A stretch of DNA of 64,000 nucleotides from Gibbula magus. Lineage: Eukaryota > Mollusca > Gastropoda > Trochida > Trochidae. The notes under the pieces are model-generated. The model saw only the letters and a program-made list of their open reading frames with translations, had not been told where the DNA came from and made no database searches. Below are positions 36,098-50,103 of this stretch, one piece after another. The stretch spans positions 41,820,358-41,884,357 of the forward strand of contig OW388300.1 in NCBI GenBank assembly GCA_936450465.1. Direction: 5' to 3'. How positions within the stretch are numbered: position 1 is the stretch's first letter; each line of letters opens with the position of its first letter. A program made the translations under genes and the position numbers.

Positions 36098-39000
36098 TTG
36101 TATAACCCTGTACATCTATAACACCAAGGGATGAACATGTACGAAATTACTGATATCACATTATGTTTAATTTAAGGTTTTCAGCTGTAACAATGTCAGT
36201 ATCACAGTTGGTAACCACTTACATTCAAGTGAGTTATTACTTATTTATTGAATAGACAGCAATTCACCACAATACAAACTCTGACGCAAAATAGTTCTAA
36301 CTGGGTCAACTAAACCCCTGAGTGTTGACGAGAATAGTATCTCCTCTGCAGTAAAGTGAATCAACAAACGAAAACAATTTAAAACGGAAATTTTAGTCTA
36401 ACGAGGACATCAACTTGCTATGAATGAGGAGATCATTGTTGTCTGCCAACGTTGTAAAACAATGTAATCGTCAACCAACAGTTCTCATTTATAAAAAAAG
36501 ACAACGACACAGTGTTTTATGTGTATATGTTCGTCTGAATATTTATCCCTTTCTTTTTTCAAGTTAAGATGGATAGACATTGGTGGTTATCGATGAGCAC
36601 ATAAATGTATATCGATAGATAATATGATTATATATTAAGCATTCTTATCACTCATCACTTCATTATGAGGTAATTGAGGGGATAGCCAATAACAGAAACA
36701 CAACACTCGAATGGTATATCTGAGCAGTGACAGAAATAGCCAGCAAATTGAATTACTATCTCTTCAGAGCCACTGTGCGTCCCACCATGTGAGAACGGAA
36801 ACTGCCAGACCAAAGTGAAAGTAAAAAACATTTCATCCTTTTCTTGAAATTATCTGAGGGATATCAGTAACCAAATAGCAATCAGAGTAGTCGTTGGTCA
36901 TCGTTAGGGCTACACATATGTTCTTAATTTATTGATGTTAATAACATTCTAAGGATATTGAGATACGTATGTACTATGATTATGAAGTAAATGGAAGTGG
37001 CCATAAAACGTTAAATCTTGTGAGGTGATTTTTGGCTTAACTCTTCTTTAACGACTTCTAGTCTTGTTGCAGGGAGAAGGGCCACAGCGCCATGGTGACT
37101 ATGTATTGCGGTGAAACTTGTGAGTAACTTGTGGAACTAGCGAACCATGGGTGGTTCGGCACTGAAATTCAGTGTAGCTTTGCACCCAAACCTTACTGCA
37201 TGTAGAACAGTTCTCCACAGCAGAAAAATGGCTGAGCCCCTGGCAGGATTCAAAACCCGGGCCTATTCACCCGAAGCCATATGCGCTAACCCAGTGATTT
37301 CTATCTATTTGTCTCGCATGTTACCTATAGGGTTCGAGGTTCAAGTCCCTTGACGCCGGGCTGGTACAAATTTGTGGTGTTGATGACACGCTGGTACAGG
37401 TTTTCGACCAATTTTGATCAATGTTGGTTTCCAGGTTTAGTTTCCATGCATTCAACATGGAATGTACAATAACCAAATCAAATCCAAGGATTGTACTTGT
37501 CATGGTAGTATACTTATCGTAGCCTTTGTATTGGGAACAATTATTTCTCAGTAACCTGATGAATACGTTATCTGGAAAATAATGATAGTTTTGATTAATG
37601 TCATAATTTCTTTCAGTTTCAAAAGTAATGCTGTATTATAATAGGTATTATCACAAATACATTACAATCTGTCATATTATTCATTGAGAGTCGATCTCAG
37701 TCAACCTTGACACCATACAAAAATTTTACTAGTTCCGTACATCTTAATGTTTATGAACATCAATATTACATGGCTGTCCCTTGCTATACATCCTATGTTA
37801 AAAATTAACCTGGATAGTGAATGTCATGTACAAATGCTGACCAATAACCAAGGGTTATAAAAGTAGATTAGATAGCAACTGTAGAATAACAAAGGATTTA
37901 GTTACCCTCTCTTTGAATATCAATACTATGGCTGCCGCATAATGTTTCGTTGGAATTCAATTTCCTGACCAGACCAATGACATCTGGCCTGTGTATTAAC
38001 TCTGTGCTCACAGACAAGATGACCAATGTATCTTTAATTCCCAGCGCCATTTACTGAACACATTTCTACTACAAATGGGCGTTTAACGGAGTAATGGATC
38101 GCAGATTGATACATGATATCCACACTGGGCATTGGTGAACACATCACTATCTTGGTCTTGACTTCGAACTTTTTGACAGAGGAGATGCGGTGAAGGTTTA
38201 ACGCAAATGTCAAGAATAGTTCACTTCCATCACTGTTGAATTATTACAGGGTGAAAGCCCACTACACCATGGGGGTAATGCATTGAGATGAAACCTGGAA
38301 CTAGTGAACCATGGATGGTACTGTTCTGACTTTCAGTGTAGCATTGCACAATAATCGTATTGCATGAGGAACAGTTTTCCAGAGAAGACAAAGTGTCATA
38401 GCCCTTGACGATATTCAAACCCCAGACCTCTGGAAGCGGAACCAAATGTGCTATCTACTGCGCCATCCCTGCTCCTTTGACAGAGGGAGTCTTGATCTCA
38501 AATCTGATCTGATATATCACAATGCAGTATATTTTTTTTATAAAGGTGCATATTGTTCGATGGTTCAATCTCATCAAGAACAACTAGGAACAACCAACAC
38601 CAAAACAGGGTGTCTAATCGTTGGAGAATGCATGTACAAATATTCTGGTCGCTTGGGGGTTATCTATGTTTGTTTACTTTTCCAGATTAGTTGACAATGT
38701 AAACTGGGTTATTGTTTGGTTAATTGCTGTTAATTAGTGCATTTTACTGTTTATGTTCAGTAGCTTTTATATTTTGTAAACTCCATAGATCACCTTAGAT
38801 GTACTTTTCCCACTGAACATGAAGATCATGATTATAATCTGCCTTGTTACTTCTTACATTCTTACACATATGTTTGTGGCTTTCCCTTTCATGACGAATT
38901 TCTGTCCACATTATGTTTCCAGATATTGTTTCTTGCTTTGTGAATGAAACTGCTGTTTAACTTACGCAAAATTTGTGTTCAGTTTATATCAGTTCTAATT

Positions 39001-41684
39001 GCAATCCTCACCTTTGCTCCTCTTCATTTGATCTCATAGGAATCGATAATACCATTTGATATCTTTCAATACAGGCAATCGGTGGGTCTGTTTTCCTTAA
39101 AATTATCTGCTATGTTTCATGTTGACTTACTTGTATCAGCTGACAGCGATTTCATACTATGACTATGTTAATGATAGTTGTTTACAACATTACGTTTAAA
39201 TGAGTATCTATGTAATGTATTATGTATCTTGGGGCGGCATTCATATAAGCCAATTGGGCCTGATTGGCAATCAATTTATTTTCACAAAATATGTTTAAAC
39301 TGTACATCTCATTAATTCGGAGGGAGAGTTTATATCATCTTTTATAAATACCGATTAAATTGATGATCAAAACATCATCCAAATAACGATTATGCATTTA
39401 ATTTGAAGAATGGGAACTTTATGACTACAGCATTTAAAACAACAGAAGGCTACCTCAAAGTAGCACACCAAGTAGTCTGACAGGCGATGAAATAGACCTA
39501 CAATCTAATTACGAGCGTCACCAAACCATTACCGTGTTACCAGCAGGGAATTACTCTGGAAGCCATCGCATTGCCTTCTCAAAGGAGGGAAACAATTAAG
39601 TCACCAGATAGAAAAAAATGAAAGAAAAAAGTCTGAATTGAAGACATCAATTTGCAGTCGCCAACTCATCCTTTGGGGAGTTTAAACGTTCTGATCTCGT
39701 TATCCTAATTTACCTCGCCACTGCTCTTTCCACTAGAGTCCCACAAACTGACATCCATATCGTTTTGCACTTCACACGAATACCAATGAAATAATGATAA
39801 ATAAGTATGAACAAGCTGCTCACAAATTTTAAAATAACTCACTTTCAAAATAAACGTCCCTATACAAAATACAAGATATACAAGAAAACCAAATTTGAAA
39901 TTTCAAACCATTATCTGTTCATATTTCTGAGAAATCTCGAATCTCCTGAACTAGACGAGACTGACGAGAGTCATACAGTTGTTTTGTCTTGTTTTATAAA
40001 TTCCTACAGAAATGATGTGTCAACAAATTCAAGTCCAAGCAGGTTATTATGTCGACCACAACTTTTCGTATTAAATATCTACGTTTATTACATTTTTATC
40101 TTAAATGTCAAAGGTTCTGGCCAAAAACCAATTAGAAAAAGTGATTTCAGCACCCAAAATGTTTTTGAACTGAGGTAGAAATAAAACTCTCATACTTATT
40201 TATATGGGGACGTTTTTTCTACATGTAATTTTATTTAAGAAGTGAATGTATCTATACTCAAGCAGTGAAATATGAAAATGTAATGATTTTAGTGTTATCT
40301 AAGAATATTATTTGTTATTGATCCCCGTCATTTGGGAAAATATGCATGAACCAGCTGCACACTTTTTAAAAAAACATTTCAATAGTGAATGTACCTTTGT
40401 TTCAACAACAAAATGTGAAACACAAATGTAAAATGTAATGATATTAGCAAAGAAATTATTTGTCATTGATCCCCTGTCATTTAGAAGAACATGAAGTCAG
40501 TTGCCGTATTGCTGTTCTTTGCATTCTGAAACACTGAACACAAAACCAACAATGATCAATATAATAAGTGTTCATGCATGTCAATGTGTGATGTATTCTT
40601 TAAACACATTTGACATAAATATCACATTTTTCCTGCTACAAAACATTTGGATTGGAAATGAATATGTGTCATTAAAACGACTTTATTTATGGTCAATGGA
40701 CGATGTATTGCATCTGCATTGCTACCATCTGAAATTAGAATTTTTCATTTGAAAACAACCTTCATTCAACATCAAGTGAAAGTATGATGCAGCCCTATTG
40801 AAAAAGGTATAATAGTCAAAACAAAAGTCATGGTACAACTACTACACCCGGGATCGAAATAGCCATATCTTATCTCAAATCAATGATAATAAGCCTCTGT
40901 ACATTATAACAGATTTGATACAAAAGCAACAATTCATTTTTCAAATCTCAGGTGATTAAATGGATCGTTTTTCCACAATCATGTTTGAAATGATTTTCGG
41001 ATGGAATAAAAAGAAAGTAAATGTCTCCTGCATTGTGCAAATGTCGCCTTTAAAGTGATAGCGATATTTGCCTAATTCTGAGGGTATAGGTGCGAATCCT
41101 GCAAGGGTTTCAGCACAAATCGCACGAATCTGTACCCGGAAGGTAGTGTTATCCAAAACGTAAAGATGTTAGATTTGCTCACTTTGTAAATGGCATGTAT
41201 TTCTAATAAATGTATCTGTGTTAATGTGTGTTAAATCAATCCATGACGGCAACATTTTAAAAATAATGAGCCAAATGCAGCAAACTAGGAAACAGGAAAT
41301 TCTCTTCCAACGAGGATTATTTTATTCTTTTCACTTATGTCCTTAAAGGGGTTGTAGCACGTTTTGGCAACTTGGAAATCGCACAGTGAGTAATTGCAGA
41401 TCTTCGGCTGTACCTATGTTAGTATTCTACATAGTAACAATCGTAATTCAAGTTATTAAAGATTTACTAAAATTCAGCAAAAACCAAACTCTTACGCAAA
41501 ATATTTTTCACTGGGCCAAATAAGCCACTGAATACTGACGAGAATAGATTGTGATAGAATAAATTGAATCAACAAACGAAATGAATTGAATTAAAAAAGA
41601 AATTTTCCTCTAATGAGGATATCGATTGGCAATCAATGAGAATTTGCTTATTTTCTTTAAAATATATAAATGTAAAGCAATGTG
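36098..41684. other. Non-coding part of unit copy 3, middle segment
   Basis: Contains SINE-like copies at 37078-37295 and 38255-38480, the DIRS empty site at 37638-37644, and a tract at about 39430-40220 that is almost identical to 11640-12440 of copy 1. An old SINE tail is at 41075-41165. No gene is supportable. Confidence 0.5.
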
Positions 41685-44600
41685 TGGTTGCGCTCCTGTA
41701 GTGAAGCAGCAGTCAACTTGCTCTCACCAAATCTCTAAATATTTCATGATACAGACTGAACATATGGACAAATTTTGACCTGTAGATGCATAAGGAGACA
41801 AGGAATCTACACATGTGGTTGGATTTTCAGAAAAAATATGCATTTTGTGGTCATTTGCTCTGCAATTTTGATACACTTTGAAAAGTGTTTGGGAGTGCCC
41901 AGCTTGGGTGTGCTCACTGACAACCACAGTCCCTATTGTTCTTACACAATGGATCAAACCATGGGTCACAACATTGGCTTTGATCACTTCAGGGAGACAT
42001 GTTTACAGCTGAGACATACATCTTGTCAAAAACTGGATATTAACTTGTGGAATAACATAAAAGAACTTGAAATATGTGCAAAACAGGCTACCAAACGCGG
42101 TTGTCGTGGTGGAAAACGAAAGAAACGCATTAAATGTAGGTTTCCCATGGATGCAACGGAGTTTGGGGCAAATTCAATGGATATTTCATCTTGTGTGAAT
42201 CGGGCCGTTGATACAATGGATGTAGATCAACAACAATCAGGTGTGAACTGGAACAATCTCATTAAAATCAAGTGTACAGGTGCCCCGGCAATATCAAATC
42301 AAATGAAATATCTCAATGTTGGAATTTTAAATGTGCAATCTGCACGGAACAAACCACTTTGTCTTCATGATCTCGTTTTGGATAAGGATTATGACATATT
42401 CATTATGACTGAAACATGGCTGACTAACAAAGATGAAGCAATCCTTGCTGAACTAGTTCCAAAGAGCTATGACATCATGACAGAGAACCGTCAATCTTCA
42501 CGAGGTGGTGGCATTGCAGTCATGTACAAGCAGTCTATACATGTGAAATCTACCAATCGGATTCAATATAAATCATTTGAAAACATTCAGCTTAGTGCAT
42601 CTACGTGCAATAAACTCTTGCAGATCCAGGTTGTCTATCGACCCCCGCCTTCAAAGAAAAACAAGCTCACGAATGACCTATTCCTCACTGAATTCGCCCA
42701 GTTTCTGGAATCTACAGCTACAAATCATGGGCACCTTCTCTTGACTGGTGACTTCAATATTCATGTAGATGATATTCATGACAATTTGGCATTTCGCTTC
42801 ACACAGCTACTGAATTCCTCCAATCTTCAACAACTGATACAATGTGCTACTCACAAGCGTGGTCATACTTTGGATCTCATTATTACAAGAGAAAACGATG
42901 ATCTTATATCCGTCAGTGATGTCTGCGATAAGCAAATTGCAGATCACTACCTGATTGATGTAACCATTAGCACTGCCAAGCCCGAACCTGTTAAGAAGAC
43001 TCTAACTTACAGAAAAACCCGCCAGATCAATCTACAAACTTTTGGAGAAGATCTTGAATGCGCAGATGTCATGACAAAATTAAATCATGTAAATGATGTG
43101 GATGATAAACTTGCTGTTTTCAAAGATACTGTCACGTGTGTTCTTGATGCACATGCTCCTGAAAAGAAGCGAACTATCCCAGTTAGACCAAACAACAACT
43201 GGTACAATGATGACATCAGGAAGAAGAAACAGGAGTGTAGAAAAGCTGAGAAGAAATGGTGCAGGTCCAAACTTGAAATTGATCATCAACTTTTCAAATC
43301 AGCAAGGAATAACGTCCTCAAAGCTCTGAGAAATGCAAAATGTGTCTATGTTCAGCAAAACATAGAGAAGAATCTAAAAAAACCACATGAAGTGTATTCG
43401 TTATTAAACAGTCTTGTAAATAGAGTAAATAAATCAAAACTCCCTGATTTTTCTGATCCACTGGTACTTGGAAATGAACTTGTAAAGTTTTTCAATGACA
43501 AAATCCTTAATATCAGAAATTCCCTGGAAATTAACAGCTCTCTGAGAAATGGATCAAAAGACAGCGAGGACACATTCTGTGGGTCAACACTCAATCGCCT
43601 TAGTATGGTCTCCCCGAAACAAGTAGCTGACACAGTGAAAAGTGCACCATCAAAATCATCATCCCTGGACTTCATTCCAACTTGGCTTTTCAAATCCATT
43701 GCTGAACATCTCACACCTGCTCTCTGGGACATCATTAACACCTCACTGTCAAGTGGAAAATTCCCCACAGAACTGAAACATGCAGTGGTACTTTCATTAC
43801 TGAAGAAACCAAATCTGGATGTGAATGACTTCAGGAACTATCGGCCCGTATCCAATCTCTCTTTCATGTCCAAATGCTTAGAGAAAATTGTTACCCCTCA
43901 GCTCAAGCTTCACCTCAAAAGGAACAACTTAGCTGAAACATTTCAGTCGGCATACCGAACAAGTCATAGCACGGAGACTGCCTTGGTGAAAGTATATAAC
44001 GACATCATGACATCAATGGGAAAACAGGAAGTGACGTTGCTTGTCCTCCTTGACTTATCGTCAGCCTTTGACACTATTGACCATGGTATGCTTCTACACC
44101 GACTGGAACACAGGCTTGGCATCAAAGATTCAGCACTCGACTGGTTCAAATCTTATCTGTCAGATCGTACCATGTCTGTGAAGATCGAAAATTGCTACTC
44201 CGACAGACATTGGTGCAAGTATTGTGTCCCACAGGGTTCTGTCCTGGGACCACTTCTGTTTACTGTTTACATTCTCCCTCTTGGTGACATCATCAAAGCT
44301 CATGGTTTGATCTTCCACTTATACGCTGATGATAACCAGCTATATATTTCCTTCAAAACACCTGATATCTCACTCAAGTTGGTGCAGTTTGAGGAATGTA
44401 TACAGGATATCCGCCAATGGATGGGACAGAACTCCCTGAAATTGAATGACAATAAGACAGAGTTTTTATTGCTTGGATCCAGACAACAACTCAGGAAACC
44501 GGAAACAAAACGCATACGTCTGCATGTTGGTGACAGCTTCATCTATCCATCCTCGACAGCTCGGAATCTTGGGGTAACCTTTGACAGCACCATGTCTTTT

Positions 44601-45318
44601 GACACTCATATCTCCCTCCTCAGCAGATCCTGCTTCCACAGCATCTACAACATCAGCAAAGTCAGATACCTCCTCAACACATCCATTGTAAAGATGCTGA
44701 TGCAGTCACTGGTTACGTAGAAACTCGACTACTGCAATGCTTTGTTCATTCATCAACCCGCTGGAACACTTGCCAAACTGCAAAGGATACAAAATGCCGC
44801 AGCCAGATGTGTTTCCAGGGTCAGAAAATCTGAACATATAACACCAATTTTACATGAATTGCACTGGCTTCCTGTTCAGTCACGGGTAAAATACAAGATC
44901 TGTATGCTGACACATGACTGCCTGCACAACGAGGATTTCCCCGTCTATCTGAAAGATCTGATCTCCCAGTACACCCCAGCCCGTCAACTTCGATCCTCGA
45001 GTGACACTCTCCTGCATCATCCACGCTCAAACTCTCTGATGTCAGATCGTGCCTTTTCTGTATGTAGCCCCCAAGTGTGGAACACACTCCCACAAGAACT
45101 AAGAGTTATCCAATCAAAAAATGAATTCAAATCTCTATTGAAAACTGTTCTCTTCACTGAAGCATACCAATGAAAAGCACTGGAAATGTGTGCAGCACAA
45201 TGAACTGTAAATAGTAGTTTCTGTGTGTATATTGTAACTTTTATCTGTACAGCGCCGGTGAGCGACAATTGTGACGGTACTCGGCGCTATATAAGTGAAT
45301 TATTTATTTATGTATTAT
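41685..45318 (+). mobile_element. CR1/L2-like LINE, near full length
   Basis: A 3634 bp insertion flanked by AATGTG (41679-41684 and 45319-45324). Single copies of that site stand empty in copy 1 (13796-13801) and copy 2 (26346-26351). The 5' leader is about 150 bp, followed by one long endonuclease-RT frame and a 3' end with GGCGCTATATAAGTG and a short (TTTA)n tail, as in L2/CR1 relatives. A separate ORF1 is not present, so it is either 5' truncated or belongs to a single-ORF lineage. Confidence 0.9.
41838..45173 (+). pseudogene. CR1/L2-like LINE endonuclease-reverse transcriptase, one in-frame stop
   Basis: From the first ATG at 41838 the frame is 1111 codons with one TAG at 44718-44720, after which the same frame continues to 45173. 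An APE-type endonuclease comes first: ILNVQSARNK (about 163-172), TETWL (about 191-195), GDFNIHVDD (about 304-312) and IADHYLI (about 367-373). Reverse transcriptase follows: LLDLSSAFDTIDH (about 737-749), VPQGSVLGPLLF (about 797-808) and YADD (829-832). The C-terminal domain after the stop has LHELHWLPVQSRVKYKI and WNTLPQELR, typical of L2/CR1-like LINEs. The stop lies in a place where relatives usually read (S/T)RLDYCN, so a single substitution probably silenced an otherwise intact protein. Confidence 0.9.
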
Positions 45319-47099
45319 AATGTGACAGTTTAGGTTGTGGACAGCCATAAGTGTACATATTCATCTGAAAATCAACCCCTTTCTTTTGTCGCACTGAAAT
45401 TGATAGACATTTATGAAAAATGATGAACATCTTTCAAATTGTAAAATGGATATAAAAGTAAGTATTCTTTTTACTCATCACTTGTTTATGAGGTAAGTGA
45501 GGGGATAGCTAATAATAGAAATTCAACACACAAGCCAAAGAACTCATATGGTATATCTGAGCAGTGACGGAAATAGCCACCAAATTTAATTACTTTCTCT
45601 TCTGAGCTGCCACTGTGCTTCCCATGTGAGAACAGAAACTGCCAGACAAAATTTGCGTGAATTTGTTTGTAGTGCTTCTATTATTGGGTACCCCATGATT
45701 AGCTCATATACAAGTGATGGGTGAAAACAATACTCAGTTATATATCCATATTACCACTTGAAAATTGTTCGTCGATTTCCATCTCATTATGACAAAGGAA
45801 AGGGATTGATTTTCAGATCTATGTGTACACATAAAGCCCTGTCATGTTGTCTCTAATGTATTCTCACTGATAGATGTCCTGAACTGCTGAATTGCTGATT
45901 TCAAAATTGCAAAATTCGTATTAAAGGTAGCATCTCTTTATCAGATATAGTTAGAATAATTACAGTTATCGCGTATTACATTCTGTATTTATGTACCATA
46001 ACCTTTTATTCCATAATGTATTTCTGTATATATATATATATATATATATGTATATTTGGTGGTTTTCTAGAGAATAAATGATTTATGGAACTAAACTGTT
46101 ACATTATCTTACATTTTGGCAGTTATAAGCATTTTTAATTCAATTCGTTTTCTTTGTTGATCCACTTTACGGCAGCGCAGAGAGATGGTTTCCCAAGTAA
46201 TTATCTGGAAGTAACATACACATGGTTATGGGATGCATTATTAGATTAAGAATCTGTTCTCGTCACGACACAAGGGTTTAATTGGCCCAGTGAGAAATAT
46301 TTGTATTGTGTTGATTTGCTGTAAATAACGAATAACTCCATTGAATTAATGCAGTTTCCATATTTATAAACTGCAAACTCTCCATTATCTTTCTACATAT
46401 GTATTTATTTCTTTGTATACATCTTCTTCTCTACACATGTTAGTGTTTGAGGACATGAGCAAGACACATTGCTAATTCATATGTTCAAGATGCAGTTTTT
46501 ATTTTAGCAAATGGTCAAAAGATAATATATTAGTTCTGCCTTTTATTACTCATGTAATGACTAATCATTATAATGCTCCTCCTAAAAACAGTAGTGTTTT
46601 GGAGATCATATGATATATACCAATTGTTATTCACGTCAGAGGAGTTGCTTGTAACGATGGCAATAAACGTATTGATACTTTACATTTATACCGAGGTTGT
46701 GTTTATTTTGAAATAGAAATAGAACATTTCTAAGTCCTGTGTGATATCTTATACACAAGAATTCTCATCTCTTCTAATATATTCAACATTCAATGAAATT
46801 GAATATGGACAATTAACATTCAAACAATCCATTGTGACGCCATCGGCTGAATTCTTATATCATTTGAATCAAGATTGGCATACCAATGTGTTGTAAACCA
46901 TCCCTTTGTCCTCTGAAGTCACTTTGACTTTCCTTGTGAAGTAAAAAGGTGTAAAGTAGATGTTACTTTGAATTAGATCGGTCATCTTGTCAAGTCGTAA
47001 GTTCATAAACTGGCCTCATTTCCCCGAAAAACGCATTCAGGCTTTGAAGTTTTTACTTTAAATAGAACAGCTTGAGAGAGTCCACAGTAATGGCACGTA
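45319..47099. other. Non-coding part of unit copy 3 between the LINE and the 16.1 kb element
   Basis: Resumes the unit at the base equivalent to 13802 of copy 1 and runs to the equivalent of 15515. It contains the module at 45490-45650 and the empty L1-like site at 45955-45967. No gene is supportable. Confidence 0.5.
46026..46050. repeat. (TA)n microsatellite
   Basis: A run of about 12 TA units that is only about half as long in the equivalent place of copy 1 (near 14491). Confidence 0.8.
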
Positions 47100-47313
47100 T
47101 GTTACGACGTAAGTTGTAATAAACGCGGTAAGATGTAATAACTGCGGTAAATTGTAATAAAAACGCGGTAAGATGTAATACTGCGGTAAATTGTAACAAA
47201 AACGCGGTAAAATGTAATAAAGTTTACTGTGGTAAATTGTATTAGGGGGTGCGGTAAAATGTTTCGATGAAAGGTGCGGTAAATTGTAATACGTTGTGCG
47301 GTAAATTGTAATA
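47100..47313. repeat. Left terminal inverted repeat with nine iterons
   Basis: Nine copies of a 16-bp word, consensus GCGGTAAAWTGTAATA, at roughly 20-25 bp spacing, all in one direction. It matches the reverse complement of 63014-63187 except for an extra pair of iterons near 47165-47210 that looks like a tandem duplication. The sixth copy is degenerate (GTGG) and the seventh loses its end. Confidence 0.92.
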
Positions 47314-48789
47314 TTTTCTTTTATAGAAGTTGATGTTGATGAAAGTAAAATTCACCAATCAAAATGTCCGTCTGACAATTCGTCCGTCTGATTTTGTTTC
47401 ACTAACAGCTCTGATACTAATTGTTGATATGTTTCTAAACTTTACAAATTTAATCACTATGATTTGCAGATGTGCTGTTTCAAAACATGGTGCCAACTAT
47501 TAGAGGACGGAGTAAAGACGACATGGGCGTACTAAGAATTGTCTATCGTATTTGAAAACTTCTTCATAACAGTTAGCTGTCTCTGTCCCGTTCGAGGCCG
47601 TTTTACAACATTTTTTGGAAGGAGAAGAACGTAGTAGGAACTTCTTTTGTGTGACGGAGGCATATGCTTTCGCCAACCAAATGCTTACTACTGCAATAAA
47701 ATCGATTTATCAGAAAAGAGACTACGTGATATCTATATGCTATTTCCACAGTTTAAAGGGTAGCACGTGTTTTTCTCTGAAATAAATCAATGTCATGAAC
47801 TTGACAAATAATGTCGCCATTCGAAAAACACAATTTTTCTTCGCAATATTAAAGTTAAAAAACATGTGCACATCTTTTTTAAAGCTATGGGAATCATTTT
47901 GTACTTGGCGGCCAGTCAAAGGTGTTCAACTTGAAAAGTCGCCAGTGGTTTTCATTATGACCACTACACACATTTCTGCGACTACGGATAGATGGTTCAT
48001 GTAATGAGAACTATTACCCTCTAAAGTAATTATAAATTGCATAAATTTGTAATATAAATGGTAAAAAGGAAAGAATAAAATTGGCAAAAAACATGCTACA
48101 GCTCCTTTAAGCAAAATATTGACCAAACATGTGTGCCAATAACAGTTTACACAATAACCTCAAGAAAAATGGAAAATATTTGAACGACGGCGCTAGTTTT
48201 CTAAATGAATTAACATTTGAATTCAACACACACACAGGCACACACCCTCACATGTAAACGTCTCCCAATTGACGCATTTCCACCCTGGGATGTTGTGCAA
48301 TGATACTAGCCATCATGACATAAGTGAAATCATTTTGAAAATGACATTAAACCCTAATAATAACACACATACGCACGCACAAATACTCGTTTTCATATAC
48401 AAGTGAGGTATATGTTACCACACCAACGTAATGAGGTCTACCCTTTATAAGCATGCTATATGGAAATTGTAAATAAAATACTCATTTGCACAATGACCAA
48501 AATCATGTCATATGTTGACTTTCGACAAATAATGAAAATAAAGACGTAAACACATCAGCAACATTCTGAGGTTTTGCATATTAATGAGGTACTTCCATAT
48601 AAGGAAGTGCATATTCGGGTGCTACCTTTTGAGGTATTTTCCAAAAAAGGGCATAGTACACATTCACCATTGTGAGGTACATTCTTAGTATGGAATATTT
48701 GTATGCAACTCATTTTGGGAAATGAAATTTCTTGCTGATTAAATGAAATTCTTTCATTCACGAGCACTTATTTCCTGATAGTTCTTAAA
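47314..48789. other. Non-coding left arm of the 16.1 kb element
   Basis: AT-rich sequence with a few scattered ACACAC-type runs near 48225-48250 and 48365-48380 and occasional TGAGGTA words. Short open frames (for example 47795-48004) show no codon features. I see no gene. Confidence 0.5.
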
Positions 48790-49434
48790 TTAATAGATAA
48801 TTAAGTTCTTGTTTAGGTTGAACCTGTACCAATAAAATATATAATGCGGAGCACACAGATAAATGCAAAGATAATTATACAAAATTAACTTTGTATTGCC
48901 ATCTTTACAAAGAGCTATATATGGTGTCTCAGTAACTTTCTGAGGTTCATTAAGAGGTAGTACATGTACATACACGTCTATCATACAACAGAGGTATAAC
49001 GTATTGCCAATGTCATACGCAGACAGAGGTATATCACACAGATAGTATCTGACCAAGTTTCTGAGGTTGAATATGTACCAGTAAACCTATATAATGCAGA
49101 ACACAGAGATATATGCATACAATACCTGATAAATTTTGAGGTAATACACACAACTATATCAAACACTTAGATAGGTATAATCAAATGACTATGTATTGCC
49201 CGTTCCACGCAAAATGAGGTACTTCACAATATGGTGTATCACTATCTTTCTGAGGTAGAACACACAGACACATATGCATATAATACCAGATGCATTTAGA
49301 AGTAGTACACATACGTCTACCAAATACATAGAGAGGTATAATCAAGTGAATATGTGTTGCCCACTCCATGCATAATGAGGTATATCACAGATGTGATATC
49401 CCATCGACTTCCTGGGATAGAACACAGATATATG

Positions 49435-49580
49435 TCGAGGCGAAATGGTCGTGTGGTAAGCTGTTGGTAGAGTCAATGCTGGCGATAGTTGCCTTACTCT
49501 GAGGGCGCGGGTTCTAATCTCGCATGGAACTCGGTCCTCAAAAGTACAAGTGTTATCCCAAATATAACCATGTTATAAAG
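49435..49580 (+). mobile_element. tRNA-derived SINE, copy A
   Basis: A tRNA-like head with A box TGGTCGTGTGG and B box GGGTTCTAATC is followed by a short body ending TTATCCCAAATATAACCATG. It is inserted in the 160-bp array, and is related to copy B at 49935 and to old tails in the long unit. The B box has one change from consensus. Confidence 0.65.
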
Positions 49581-49934
49581 AAATATGGTGTATCACTATC
49601 TTTCTGAGGTAGAACACACAGACATATATGCATATAATACCAGATACATTTAGCAGCAGTACACATACGTCTATCAAACACTTAGATAGGTATAATCAAG
49701 TGACTGTATTACCCGTTCCACGCAAAATAGGTACATCACACATTTGGTGTCTCACTAACTGTCTGGGGTAGAACACACAGACAAATGCATATAATACAAG
49801 ATACGTTTAGACTCTGTATTGCCCGTTCCACGCAAAATGAGGTACATCACACTATGTGTTGTTCATTCCAAGCATAATGAGGTATATCACACATATGATA
49901 TCCCATTAACTTCCTGGGGTAGAACACAGATATA

Positions 49935-50103
49935 TGTCGAGGCGAAATGGTCGTGTGGTAAGCTGTTGGTACAGTCTATGCTGGTGATAGTTGCCTTACT
50001 CTGAGGGCGCGGGTTCAAATCTCCCATGGGACTCGGCTCGCAAAAGTACAAGAATTTGTACTATTGAAGGTAGTGTTATCCCAAATATAACCATGTTATA
50101 AAG
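49935..50103 (+). mobile_element. tRNA-derived SINE, copy B
   Basis: Same family as 49435-49580, with a consensus-like B box (GGGTTCAAATC) and a slightly longer body containing GAAGGTAGTGTTATCCC. Both copies sit in equivalent positions of the 160-bp array, after GAACACAGATATATGTCGAG. One may therefore be a segmental duplicate of the other and not an independent insertion. Confidence 0.65.

Noticed and set aside
41838..44720. Annotating the LINE frame as ending normally at 44720
   Set aside because: The same frame continues with the conserved C-terminal domain to 45173, so the TAG is a lesion and not the natural end.
47120..47313. CRISPR-like regularly spaced repeats
   Set aside because: The iterons are 16 bp with spacers of only a few bases that are also similar; they are mirrored at the other end of the element, in a eukaryotic setting.
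48981..49369. Repeated short minus-strand frames such as MFDIVVCITSKFIRYCMHIS
   Set aside because: They repeat because the 160-bp DNA unit repeats; no splice or start context.
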